From: Schumannella soli
Lineage (GTDB): Bacteria; Actinomycetota; Actinomycetes; Actinomycetales; Microbacteriaceae
Direction: 5' to 3'
Length of the DNA: 64,000 nt
NCBI RefSeq assembly: GCF_006517435.1
Contig: NZ_VHQG01000001.1
Coordinates: 1 to 64,000 of the forward strand
The notes below the pieces were generated by a model, which saw only the letters and a program-made list of their open reading frames with translations, had not been told where the DNA came from and did not search any database. This document shows positions 8,582 through 16,768 of this stretch, one piece after another; the first letter of the stretch is position 1, and every line of letters begins with the position of its first letter. A program made the translations under genes and the position numbers.

Positions 8582-8631
8582 GGCCCCGGACGGAGCCCGT
8601 CGTCGGTGCGACGACGGGACCGCCCGGGGCC
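8582..8631 (-). terminator. Two-tier hairpin terminator after the WxL-like gene
   Basis: An inner perfect 10-bp stem (CCCGTCGTCG at 8596-8605, CGACGACGGG at 8609-8618, loop GTG) sits inside an outer stem (GGCCCCGG at 8582-8589, CCGGGGCC at 8624-8631). It lies 9 nt past the stop of the 347-residue gene. No U-tract is evident, which is common in high-GC actinobacteria. It separates this transcript from the DUF916-like operon. Confidence 0.75.
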
Positions 8632-8639
8632 TGCCGGGA

Positions 8640-9683
8640 TTACTTGGAGACGAGCGTCAGCGTCACCTTGGAGGTGTACGTTCCGGCCTTCGACTTCGCC
8701 GGGGCGACGAAGGTCAGGTCGGCGTCGACGACGCTGGTGCCGCTCGTGCCGGCCGCAGCCGACGCGAACTTGTTGTCGCCGGCGGTGCCGGCCGAGTTGC
8801 CCGCCGCCGCGGCCGCGGGGCCGGAGGTGACGAGCGGTCTCACACCGAGCTGCTTGGCGTCGATGTCGTCAGCCGAGGTGCCGCCGGTGAGGGCGAACTT
8901 CGCGACGGCGCTGGTCAGATCCCAGCCAGGGGTCGACGCGACGCGGCCGTCCTTGATGGTGATCGAGCCGAGCTTCCCGGTCGAGGTCGAGAGACCGTTG
9001 ACCAGAGCGGCGGTGCCGAGGGTCGCCTTGGCGCCCGCCGGAACCGAGAGCTCGAGCGCGCCGTCGACGGCGGCCGTGGTCGTCGCCGAGACGTCGACCG
9101 AACCGCTGGTGGAACCCGCCGGCGGGTTCGTGGGCGTGGTGCTGTCGGTCGGCGTGTCGAAGGTGTACGCGCCACCGGGCTGGATGTGCACGCGGGTGTA
9201 GTAGATCCCCGCGTTCGCCATCGTCAGGCCGTTGTTCTTGAGGAACGCCAGGCCGACGCTGTACTCGCCGCCCGCGGCCTTCACCGCGAGACCGTTGCCG
9301 TTGACCAGGCTGCCGAGGGTGGCAGTCGGCTGCAGCACGTTCTTCGAGCCGTTGTTGAACCCGCTGGGGGCGTAGGCCGACCACGCGCTGATGGTCTTCT
9401 CCTTGCCGACCGGCGCGAGGAACACCGCGACCGACTCGGCGTCGGCCGAACCCTGGAACAGCGCGTCGTAGTCGTCCTTGACGGGGATGGCGATGACGCC
9501 GTCGTTCCACTGGAGGGTGGATCCCTTGGTCACCGGGGCGCCGGTGTTGCCGTCGGCGATCCAGAAGGCGCCGGCCGAGTCGGACGGAGTGTCCGCGAAC
9601 GCCGGGACGGCGACCGAGGAGGCGAGGACCACGAAGCCGGCAGCGCCGATCGCGGCGGCCTTCGAGGCGATGGACTTGAACAT
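8640..9683 (-). CDS. Secreted WxL-like surface protein
   Basis: A 347-residue protein with a signal peptide (cleavage near VPAFA, residue 30), no lipobox and no C-terminal membrane helix. The body is Thr/Ser/Ala/Gly-rich and beta-strand-like, with a Pro/Thr linker near residue 175. The C-terminal half ends in SKAGTYTSKVTLTLVSK, which resembles the closing strand of WxL domains (GTYxxxLTWTL), although the Trp-x-Leu signature itself is not clear. As a freely secreted protein next to a DUF916-like anchored partner, it fits a wall-bound WxL-type role. It begins 22 nt after the PstS-like gene and is followed by a strong terminator. Assignment is tentative. Confidence 0.6.
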   Translation of the reverse strand: MFKSIASKAAAIGAAGFVVLASSVAVPAFADTPSDSAGAFWIADGNTGAPVTKGSTLQWNDGVIAIPVKDDYDALFQGSADAESVAVFLAPVGKEKTISAWSAYAPSGFNNGSKNVLQPTATLGSLVNGNGLAVKAAGGEYSVGLAFLKNNGLTMANAGIYYTRVHIQPGGAYTFDTPTDSTTPTNPPAGSTSGSVDVSATTTAAVDGALELSVPAGAKATLGTAALVNGLSTSTGKLGSITIKDGRVASTPGWDLTSAVAKFALTGGTSADDIDAKQLGVRPLVTSGPAAAAAGNSAGTAGDNKFASAAAGTSGTSVVDADLTFVAPAKSKAGTYTSKVTLTLVSK

Positions 9684-9705
9684 GACTGTCAGATTCCTAT
9701 CCGGA

Positions 9706-10815
9706 TCAGAGCGTGGTGTACGCGGGAAGCGGCGTGGTGGACGACGGAGCGAGGAAGCCGAACTTCTTCTTCACCGCGCCGGGCGAGGAGCTGAGCGAAC
9801 CGAAGTTCGTGAGGCTCTGCGACTTGGTCGCGTCGACGAGGTCGGCGAGGCCCTGGTCGAACTTGGCGTCGCCGGGGGTCACGCGAGCGCGCTCCACGAC
9901 GAGGTAGGTGTCACGACCGAAGGTGGTGTCGGCGTAGAAGGCCGAGTTCGGGACGAGGTTGGTGCCGGTTCCCGTGAAGGGCACCTGACCGGCGACCGGG
10001 CTGCCGATGAGGACGCCGGTGGTGCCGATCGTCGAAACGCCGGTGACGCCGTTCGACTGCGCGACCCAGCTGGCGACCGAGAAGGGGATGATCTCGCCGG
10101 CGCCGAGCACCGAGGCGTCGTTCTCCGCGGTGGCGTTGCCGGTGTCGCTCACGCCCGGGGCGGTGGTGCCGGTGTAACCGAGAGCGGCGAGGAAGAAGTT
10201 GCGGGTTCCCGAGCCGGCCTGGGGCAGGCGGGGCTTGATCGCGACGCCGTCGACCGTGGTCAGCGTGCCGTCGAAGATCTGCTTGAGCTGCGCCGGGGTG
10301 AGGTTCGCCCAGGCGGCGGTGCCGCCCTTGTAGGCGTAGGCGACCGCGTCACGCGCGTAGGGGTAGTAGAGCAGCTTTCCGTCGGCGTTGGCGTTGCCGC
10401 CGGGGCCCGACGACGAGCGGGCGATGTCGACCTGGCCGGTGATGACGCGAGCCGGGGTGGTGTTGGTGCCGCCGGCCGAGTAGGCGTTGCCGGTGATCGA
10501 GGCGCGCAGGGCATTGACGCCGGCGCCCGAGCCCGCGGGACGGCCGAAGTAGGCGCCACCGGGCTTGGTCTGGATGGCTGCGGAGCCGAAGGCGTCGAAC
10601 GATCCGAGGGTCGAGCTGTTCGAGGTCACGCGCACGCGGCTGCCGGAGGCATCCGTGCCGTTGAGGAGGGCGTTGGTGGAGTCCTGCAGGGTGTCGGAAC
10701 CGACCAGCACGTAGCTGTTCGACACCGGCTCCGCGAAAGCGGGGGCGACGAGCGCGGCGCCGGTGACGGCGACTGCGGCGACCGCGGCGAACGCCGCGAT
10801 CTTCTTGATCTTCAC
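9706..10815 (-). CDS. Secreted PstS-like substrate-binding protein
   Basis: A 369-residue PBP-like protein. The signal peptide ends near APAFA (residue 28); there is no lipobox and no membrane anchor. The family is recognised from VLVGSDTLQDSTNAL near the N-terminus, GQVDIARSSSGP, and QAGSGTRNFFLAALG, the equivalent of the phosphate-binding SGT segment of PstS. The aspartate after the VDxxxS strand of classical PstS is replaced by serine. The start is GTG at 10813-10815, with AAGGAC about 9 nt upstream. It is cotranscribed with the 842-residue protein upstream and the WxL-like protein downstream. It probably binds phosphate or another oxyanion in the wall zone; ligand is inferred. Confidence 0.75.
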   Translation of the reverse strand: MKIKKIAAFAAVAAVAVTGAALVAPAFAEPVSNSYVLVGSDTLQDSTNALLNGTDASGSRVRVTSNSSTLGSFDAFGSAAIQTKPGGAYFGRPAGSGAGVNALRASITGNAYSAGGTNTTPARVITGQVDIARSSSGPGGNANADGKLLYYPYARDAVAYAYKGGTAAWANLTPAQLKQIFDGTLTTVDGVAIKPRLPQAGSGTRNFFLAALGYTGTTAPGVSDTGNATAENDASVLGAGEIIPFSVASWVAQSNGVTGVSTIGTTGVLIGSPVAGQVPFTGTGTNLVPNSAFYADTTFGRDTYLVVERARVTPGDAKFDQGLADLVDATKSQSLTNFGSLSSSPGAVKKKFGFLAPSSTTPLPAYTTL

Positions 10816-10881
10816 GGGAGTGCTGTCCTTTGTCTCAGGGTGGGTTCCGCGCCCGTCCCAGTCGGTCGTTCGCGGCTTGAT

Positions 10882-10920
10882 GCGAGGCGCCGGGTCCCAG
10901 CCCGGTGCAGCCTGCCTCGC
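10882..10920 (-). other. Two-tier hairpin between the PstS-like genes
   Basis: GCGAGGC (10882-10888) pairs with GCCTCGC (10914-10920), enclosing GCGCCGGG / CCCGGTGC with one G-T pair. It lies in the 118-nt spacer between two genes transcribed leftward. It could be a partial terminator or an mRNA-processing or stability element that lets the downstream secreted proteins be made in different amounts. Confidence 0.5.
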
Positions 10921-10933
10921 CAAGATCAGGGGG

Positions 10934-13462
10934 TCAGAGGCGTCTCCGGAACAGCGAGATGCTGGGCACGGCGAGGGCGCCGAGGATGCCGGCCACGAGA
11001 CTGAGCGGCAGCACCGAGTCGAGCCCGCCGGTCTTCGGATCGGCCGGGGTGCGCGACGCGGAGAGGGAGCTGGCGGTGTCGCCGGACGCCGCCGGGTCGT
11101 TCGAGCCCGCAGCACCGGACGCATCCGGGGATCCGAGCCCGTCGCCGGCGGAGCCGAAGCCCGCATCCGCAGAGCCGAAGCCGGATCCGGAGGCGTCACC
11201 GCCCGAGGTGTCGGTCGGCTGCGTCGCGGTCGTGCCGGCCTGGATCTTCGCGGCGGCGGCGAGGGCCTGGTCGCGCCAGCCCTGCGGCAGGGGCGCGTAG
11301 CCGGCGGGCAGCTGACCGATGTCGGTGCCGGGCGTCTGCGCTCCGGCCGAGATCGCGTAGCGGATGAACGCGGCGTAGCTCGTGCGCAGCGTCGCATCCG
11401 TCATGCCGGGGTTGGCTGCCGCGTAGACGGGGACGGTGAGGGGGTAGGCCGACGGCGCCGCTTTCGCGGCGGCGGAATCGTTGTCGAAGCCGTACACCTG
11501 CTTCTGACCGGCCGACGGGGTCATCGCCGCCGCGGCCGCGGTGAAGGCCTCGACGGTCGGCCGCACGAACTGTCCGGCGGGGTTGCGCAGGGCGGCGGTG
11601 ATCGTGAGGTACTTCTCCGCCGAGGCGGCGTCGGTGACGCCGATGACGGCCTGGTTGCCGGGGAGGTCACGCACCGACTTGTCGTAGTTCGGCGGGTTCG
11701 CGACCGGGTTCCAGGCCCCGAGCACCTGCCCGTCGCCGCGGAGGGTCTTGTACGCGGAGCTGTCGAGGTCGTTCGTGTACGGGCGCCAGGTGACCGCGTT
11801 GATCGCGGCCTTGCCGTCCTGGGCGGGGACCTCGACCGGGTCGGACTTCGGGAACGCGTCGATCGGGTAGGTCTGGGCGAGCGACTGACCCGACTCGTCC
11901 TTCGGCGCGACGTCGGCCGAATCCGACGCCCACGTGTTCACCTTCATCCCCCACGGGTCGGCCTTGCCGGCGAGGAATGCGCGGGCGTCGGCGTCGGCGA
12001 GCACGTACGACCAGATCGTGTACGCCGCATCCGAGCGCCCCTGGGGCACGAGCGCGTCCGCGATCGCGGGGCTCGCCACCGACTGGTACTTCCAGGTCGC
12101 GTCGTTCACGGCGAGGAAGTCGGGGTCGCGGATGATGTTGCGCGGGTTGCCCGTGAGGTGCGAACGATCGGCGTCGTACGGGAGCGCATCGAGATAGGAG
12201 CCGGTCAGGAGCTTCGCCACGAGGCGCGGGGTGAGGTTCATCGACTCGAGCGGGAGCTTCGCCTTCGCGAGCTCGTCGCTCGGGGTGTTGCCGTCGAGGT
12301 TCGGCTGGCGGTCGATCGCGAACGAGACCGCGATGCCGGTGAGTCCGATCGGCGCGTAGCTGAGGTCGTCTTCGACGTCGCCCTGCAGGGCGCGGGAGGT
12401 GAGCGCCATCGGCCCGGGAGTCGTGCTGTTCGCGATGCCGACCGCATCCGACTCGGTTCCGGTCAGGACCGTGTAGGCGTCGCCGCCGACGGCCCCGCAC
12501 AGCTCGGGCTGCCACGACGCGACAGCGCCGGCGATCAGCTCGCTGCCCTGCAGCTGGCGCTCCGCCGCGCCGATCGCGCAGACGTCGCCGATCGGGCGGA
12601 AGTCGAGCTTGACCGCGAGACGGTGCTTCCACTGCTCGGCGAACAGGCCCGACTGGTCGGTCTGCGCGCTGCCGGCGTCGGCGGTGCCGCGCGGGATCGC
12701 GACGAGCCAGCAGGAGCGGCCGCTCTTCGTGCCGTCGGCCGCGGTGATCAGGTCGCCGCAGCCGAGGCCGGGGGCCTGCACCTTGGTCTGCACCTCGAAC
12801 TTGACCGTGCCGGTGCCGTCGCTGCCGGAGCCCGCCCAGGGCACCTCGTTGGTCGTGTACTTCGTGAAGAACTGGTTCGTGTTCGGGTCGATGCCGCGGA
12901 TGCGGGTCTTCGTGGCGGCGTCGATGTTCGAGTAGACGGTGCCGTCGACGGCCTTGAACGGGATCGACGTGTAGTCGCCGAGGGGGGCCTCGGACACGGT
13001 GTACGCGGCGTCATCGGCGGATGCGGTGCCGGCCTGGTGGTAGCGGTCGCGGGTCGTTCCGGCCTGGTTGAAGCCGCCGTACTGGCAGGTCTCGCGATCC
13101 GGCCCGGTGCCGGCGGCGTCATCGCCCCAGCACTGCGCGAACTGGAGGAAGTTCTTGCCGCCGTTCTGCTGGCTCGGCTGGGTCGATGCCGTGCCGCCGG
13201 TCCAGCTGAGCACGATCGCCTGCGACACGAGGCCCTCGGTCTGCGAGACGGTGAGCTTCAGATCGGGCAGCGGCGACGTCGCCGCGTCCGCGTCCTGATC
13301 CTTCGCGCTGACCGTGACCGCCGAGCTGTCGTCGGCCTTCGCCGCCGGGGCGGGCGCCGTGATGACCAGACCGACGCCGAAGGCGAGGCCGGCGCTGAGC
13401 AGGCCGGCGATCAGCGAGGCGCCGTACTGGCGGGCGCGGCGCTGCGAAGCGGGTGCGGACAC
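10934..13462 (-). CDS. Large membrane-anchored PstS-like surface protein
   Basis: An 842-residue exported protein. An N-terminal helix (about 17-40) ends at a signal-peptidase-like APAAKA site. A long extracellular region follows, with segments resembling PstS: YAPIGLTGIAVSFAI, LTPRLVAKLLTGSY, and a C-terminal lobe ending AGYAPLPQGWRDQAL, the typical PstS ending. Then come a Gly/Ser/Asp linker (about 745-800) and a final membrane helix with basic tail (SLFRRRL). It is over twice the length of a normal PstS; the extra region holds several Cys (CWGDD, TCQYGG, GLGCGD, SCWLV) that could form disulfides. The GTG start has GGAG upstream. A PHO-box-like repeat precedes it. It is likely the anchored capture protein of the locus. 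Confidence 0.7.
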   Translation of the reverse strand: MSAPASQRRARQYGASLIAGLLSAGLAFGVGLVITAPAPAAKADDSSAVTVSAKDQDADAATSPLPDLKLTVSQTEGLVSQAIVLSWTGGTASTQPSQQNGGKNFLQFAQCWGDDAAGTGPDRETCQYGGFNQAGTTRDRYHQAGTASADDAAYTVSEAPLGDYTSIPFKAVDGTVYSNIDAATKTRIRGIDPNTNQFFTKYTTNEVPWAGSGSDGTGTVKFEVQTKVQAPGLGCGDLITAADGTKSGRSCWLVAIPRGTADAGSAQTDQSGLFAEQWKHRLAVKLDFRPIGDVCAIGAAERQLQGSELIAGAVASWQPELCGAVGGDAYTVLTGTESDAVGIANSTTPGPMALTSRALQGDVEDDLSYAPIGLTGIAVSFAIDRQPNLDGNTPSDELAKAKLPLESMNLTPRLVAKLLTGSYLDALPYDADRSHLTGNPRNIIRDPDFLAVNDATWKYQSVASPAIADALVPQGRSDAAYTIWSYVLADADARAFLAGKADPWGMKVNTWASDSADVAPKDESGQSLAQTYPIDAFPKSDPVEVPAQDGKAAINAVTWRPYTNDLDSSAYKTLRGDGQVLGAWNPVANPPNYDKSVRDLPGNQAVIGVTDAASAEKYLTITAALRNPAGQFVRPTVEAFTAAAAAMTPSAGQKQVYGFDNDSAAAKAAPSAYPLTVPVYAAANPGMTDATLRTSYAAFIRYAISAGAQTPGTDIGQLPAGYAPLPQGWRDQALAAAAKIQAGTTATQPTDTSGGDASGSGFGSADAGFGSAGDGLGSPDASGAAGSNDPAASGDTASSLSASRTPADPKTGGLDSVLPLSLVAGILGALAVPSISLFRRRL

Positions 13463-13525
13463 GGGGATCTCCAGGCGGGTTCGGGTCGGACTCCCGAGGA
13501 ATCCGACGAAAGGCTCGGCGCGGTG

Positions 13526-13543
13526 GGTGACATCGCGGTGAAC
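13526..13543 (-). promoter_or_regulatory. PHO-box-like direct repeat before the 842-residue gene
   Basis: GGTGA at 13526-13530 and GGTGAAC at 13537-13543 (plus strand) are exactly 11 bp apart. On the minus strand they read GTTCACC and TCACC, the spacing and core of actinobacterial PHO boxes. It lies 64 nt upstream of the GTG start, a suitable place for a phosphate-starvation activator. Confidence 0.6.
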
Positions 13544-13638
13544 GGATGAGGAAGGAGCACACGCCGCTGGACGGCTCAGGGGTGCGTCGGCGTGGCGACG
13601 TCCCGCCGGCAGGTGCGCAGGCGGGCACGACGGAGGAC

Positions 13639-13675
13639 GGCTCGGCGGGTCGGTCCTCGTCGACTCCGCCGAGCC
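13639..13675 (-). terminator. Hairpin terminator after pstS
   Basis: GGCTCGGCGG at 13639-13648 and CCGCCGAGCC at 13666-13675 form a perfect 10-bp stem with a 17-nt loop, 37 nt past the pstS stop. It should end the pstC-pstA-pstS transcript and separates it from the next PHO-box-led unit. Confidence 0.65.
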
Positions 13676-13711
13676 GGGTGCGGGGCGGGATGCCGTGACG
13701 CCGGCGGCGCC

Positions 13712-15328
13712 TCAGCTCCCGGGTCGGCGATCGGCGGCGCGCATCCGGCGAGACAGCAGCGGCGGCAGGATGACCGCGCCAACCAGCAGCAGCGCGCCGA
13801 TGACCATGGCGATCTGCGGGCCGCCGAAGCCGTCGGAGGGCAGCTCGTAGGGCTTCGACACGGCCCCGGCGTTCGTGCTGCCGATCAGCTGGCCGTTCTC
13901 GTCGTACTGGGCCTCTCCCCCGGTGCTCGAGCTGTCGCCGCCGGTCGCGCCCGATCCACCGGCACCCGACGACGCACCGCCGGATCCGCCCGCGGCGCCG
14001 CCCGACGCCGAGCCGCCCTTGCCCGAGCCGCTCACCGCGGTGTCGCCCTTGGCGCCCGCGGTGCCGGTCGTGCACTGGTCCGGCCCCTTCTTGTCGCAGG
14101 CGGCGGGCTGCGGCGCGGTCTGCGCGAGCACGTTGTCGTTCTCGCTCTGCCCCGGCTTGAAGGTGGGGTTGTTGCACTTGTTGATGTCGACGTTCACGCC
14201 CGAGGCCCCGGGGATGCGCGCGATCTGCGTGAATCCGGCCTTCACCAGGTTCATCGGCAGCGGCGAGTAGCCGAGCGCGGAGGCCTGCTGCTGCCCCTCG
14301 CAGAGCATGTAGCTCGCGAAGGTGCCCAGCGTGGTGCCCTTCTGCTCGGTGAAGATGCCGCGCACCTTGAGCGGCACGATCATGTAGCTGTAGCTCGAGA
14401 GCGGGTAGTTGCGCGGGTCGCCGTTCGAGTAGACGTTGTCGAGGTTCTGCGTCAGGTCGCTGTTGATGCCGGCGCGCATGAGCGCCACCGCGACCGAGGC
14501 CGCCGTCGGCTCGACGTAGTAGCCCGAGGCGTTGAGCACCTTCGCGACCGGGAAGCCGGACTTCATCGCGTAGCTGTACTCGACGTAGGTGATCGCACCC
14601 TCGCCGTAGCTCTGGCTGACGTAGCCGGCGACGCCGAGGGATCCGTTCTGGGCCTTGATGGCGCCCTTCACCGGGTACTGCGAGGTGAGTCCGCTGCGCC
14701 CCGAGAAGGCGGACCACTGCGACTGGTACTGCTTCGACATCCACAGCGTGAACTGCGCCGTCGAGCCGGAGCCGTCGGAGCGCACCACCGGGGTGATCGA
14801 CTTGTTCGGCATCGCCAGGCCCGGGTTGTCGGCGGCGATGGCCTTGTCGTTCCAGTTGGTGATCTGGTTGGTGAAGATCTTCGTGATCGTGTCGCCCGAC
14901 AGACGCAGGTTCGTGACCCGCTTGCCGCCGATCTTGAGGTTGTACATGAACGAGGTGCCGCCGGCGACGATCGGCATGTAGGCGAAGCTGCCGGCCTCCG
15001 GGTTCTCGGGCTGCGCTCCCGGCACGTCGGGCACCGTCTGGAACGGGATCTCGCTCACGGCGAAGTCGACGCCGCCGTTGATGAAGTCGGTGCGGCCGGC
15101 CGACGATCCGGTGCCGGAGTAGTTGACCTGCATGCCGTAGTTCGTGGCCACGTTGCGGCGCCACTGGTCGAGCGCGTTCTGCGACCAGGTCGAGCCGGAT
15201 CCCGAGATCGCGACGTAGCTCGCCGCGTGCGCGGGGCCGGTCTGACCGGCACCGACCGAGAGCAGGGCGCCGAGCGCGAGGGCGGAGATCGCGGCGGCGG
15301 CCAGGCGCCGGGCGGTCGTGCGGATCAT
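13712..15328 (-). CDS. pstS: Phosphate-binding protein PstS, C-terminally membrane-anchored
   Basis: Extracytoplasmic phosphate receptor of the Pst importer, 538 residues. The signal peptide ends near GPAHA (residue 35) and has no cysteine lipobox. PstS motifs: GSGSTWSQNALDQW, NYSGTGSSAGRTDFINGG, VDFAVSE and VVRSDGSGSTAQFTLW, then LGYSPLPMNLVKAG. The residue equal to E. coli PstS Asp56 (VDFxxSD) is Glu here. After the binding domain come a Ser/Gly-rich linker (about 430-490) and a membrane helix (about 505-525) with a basic tail. So this PstS seems held by a C-terminal helix, not by lipidation, and carries a long spacer. The start ATG overlaps the pstA stop (ATGA). A terminator follows. Confidence 0.95.
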   Translation of the reverse strand: MIRTTARRLAAAAISALALGALLSVGAGQTGPAHAASYVAISGSGSTWSQNALDQWRRNVATNYGMQVNYSGTGSSAGRTDFINGGVDFAVSEIPFQTVPDVPGAQPENPEAGSFAYMPIVAGGTSFMYNLKIGGKRVTNLRLSGDTITKIFTNQITNWNDKAIAADNPGLAMPNKSITPVVRSDGSGSTAQFTLWMSKQYQSQWSAFSGRSGLTSQYPVKGAIKAQNGSLGVAGYVSQSYGEGAITYVEYSYAMKSGFPVAKVLNASGYYVEPTAASVAVALMRAGINSDLTQNLDNVYSNGDPRNYPLSSYSYMIVPLKVRGIFTEQKGTTLGTFASYMLCEGQQQASALGYSPLPMNLVKAGFTQIARIPGASGVNVDINKCNNPTFKPGQSENDNVLAQTAPQPAACDKKGPDQCTTGTAGAKGDTAVSGSGKGGSASGGAAGGSGGASSGAGGSGATGGDSSSTGGEAQYDENGQLIGSTNAGAVSKPYELPSDGFGGPQIAMVIGALLLVGAVILPPLLSRRMRAADRRPGS

Positions 15329-16761
15329 CGCGGGGTCTCCTCGGAGTCGGATGCGGGGTCGGTCGTGGATGCGGGCTCTGTGGCGGGTGCGGGGTCTTTG
15401 GCGGATGTGGGGTCTGCAGCGGGCTCCGCCGGCGGCTCGTACGGCATCGGGTCGAACTCGGTGGCGACGACGTGCGCCGAGACCGAGGCGAGCGACACGG
15501 CGGCGGCCGCGGCCGTCATCCGCTGCAGGTCGTCGCGCGAGCGCTCGGCCGCCCGTCGCCGCTCGCCGTTCGACTGCACGCCCGGCGGCCGGCCGCCGAT
15601 GAGTCGCGCCACGATGAACAGCAGCACCACCAGCAGCACCAGCGCCGCCGCCGTGCCGAAGCCGCGCGCGATCATGTTCGGCTCGGGCGACTTCACGAAC
15701 TCGAAGACCTGCAGCGGCAGCGAGATCATCGGGCCGCTGAAGGGGTTGAGGTTCATCACCGCGGTGACACCCGAGGTGAGCAGCACGGGCGAGGTCTCGC
15801 CGATGCCGCGGGCGGTGCCGAGGATCACGGCCGTGACGAGACCCGATCGCGCGGTCGGCAGCACCACGTGCCAGACGGTCTTCCAGCGGTTCGCGCCCAG
15901 CGCGTACGACGCCTCGCGCAGGTTGCCGGCGACGAGGCGCAGAACCACGTCGGACGCGCGGATCACGATCGGCAGCATCATCACCGTGATCGCCATCGAC
16001 GCGGCGAATCCCGACTTCTGGTGCGTGACGAAGTGCACGAGCGAGGCGTAGACGAAGAGACCGGCGACGATCGACGGCAGCGCCGTCATCGCATCGGAGA
16101 TCGTGCGCACGAAGCGGGCGAAGCGGCCGCCGACCTCGTTGAGGAACACGGCGGTGAGGATGCCCAGCGGAACCGTGATCGCGAGCGCGATGGAGATCTG
16201 GATGAGCGTGCCGAGGATCGCGTGCACGATGCCGCCGTCGCTGAGCGGGTCGAGCGGGCCCGCGAACTCCATCGTCTGGGTGAAGAAGTTGAGGTGCCGC
16301 AGGGCGTCGGCGCCGCGGAACAGCGCGAAGCCGACGACGAAGGCGAGCGCGGTGAACAGCACGACCCCGGCGCTGATCATCAGCACCGTCATGATCTTGT
16401 CGGCGACGGCGCGGCGGTCGTTGCCGATCGACACGAGCAGGGCGTAGAAGCCGAGGAAGACGAGGTAGCCGACGACGAGCGCGCCGAACGCGCCGGTGAA
16501 GGGGCTGAACCACCAGTAGACGAGCGCGGTGAAGCAGATCGCCGCGACGATCGACCCGATCGCGTCGAACTTCGCCGAGAGGGTCGAGCGGCCGAGCCCG
16601 CGGCGGGGCGGCTCGGGCACGTCGGTCAGGTCGGGGATGCTCGTGCGCGGCGCGACCCGGGCGGCCGGGCGGGCGGGCGCGAGCCCGTCATCCTCATCGA
16701 CGTCCATGTCGGCGCGGATCTCCTTGAGGAGGAGCTGCGGGTTCACCTGCTGCAGGGTCAT
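15325..16761 (-). CDS. pstA: Phosphate ABC transporter permease PstA
   Basis: Integral membrane half-channel of the Pst importer, pairing with PstC and driven by PstB. The six-helix MetI-like core spans roughly residues 140-405, with the ABC-coupling loop EASYALGANRWKTVWHVVLP. Two more hydrophobic segments lie upstream (about 70-120). At 478 residues it is much longer than usual (about 290-300): there is a charged N-terminal tail (DMDVDEDDG) and a Pro/Ala/Thr-rich C-terminal tail of about 70 residues. It lies 7 nt after pstC and overlaps pstS by ATGA, so it is clearly part of the pstC-pstA-pstS operon. Confidence 0.96.
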   Translation of the reverse strand: MTLQQVNPQLLLKEIRADMDVDEDDGLAPARPAARVAPRTSIPDLTDVPEPPRRGLGRSTLSAKFDAIGSIVAAICFTALVYWWFSPFTGAFGALVVGYLVFLGFYALLVSIGNDRRAVADKIMTVLMISAGVVLFTALAFVVGFALFRGADALRHLNFFTQTMEFAGPLDPLSDGGIVHAILGTLIQISIALAITVPLGILTAVFLNEVGGRFARFVRTISDAMTALPSIVAGLFVYASLVHFVTHQKSGFAASMAITVMMLPIVIRASDVVLRLVAGNLREASYALGANRWKTVWHVVLPTARSGLVTAVILGTARGIGETSPVLLTSGVTAVMNLNPFSGPMISLPLQVFEFVKSPEPNMIARGFGTAAALVLLVVLLFIVARLIGGRPPGVQSNGERRRAAERSRDDLQRMTAAAAAVSLASVSAHVVATEFDPMPYEPPAEPAADPTSAKDPAPATEPASTTDPASDSEETPR

Positions 16762-16768
16762 GTCGGTG

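Noticed and set aside
10763-13549. Very long open frame (928 codons) on the plus strand over the PstS-like genes
   Set aside because: High-GC antisense artefact: the minus-strand protein has a signal peptide, PstS-like motifs and an anchor, while the plus reading is Arg/Gly-rich and without motifs.
13639-13675. Hairpin after pstS as a possible regulator-binding dyad
   Set aside because: Its place just past a stop codon and the long GC stem fit a terminator better.
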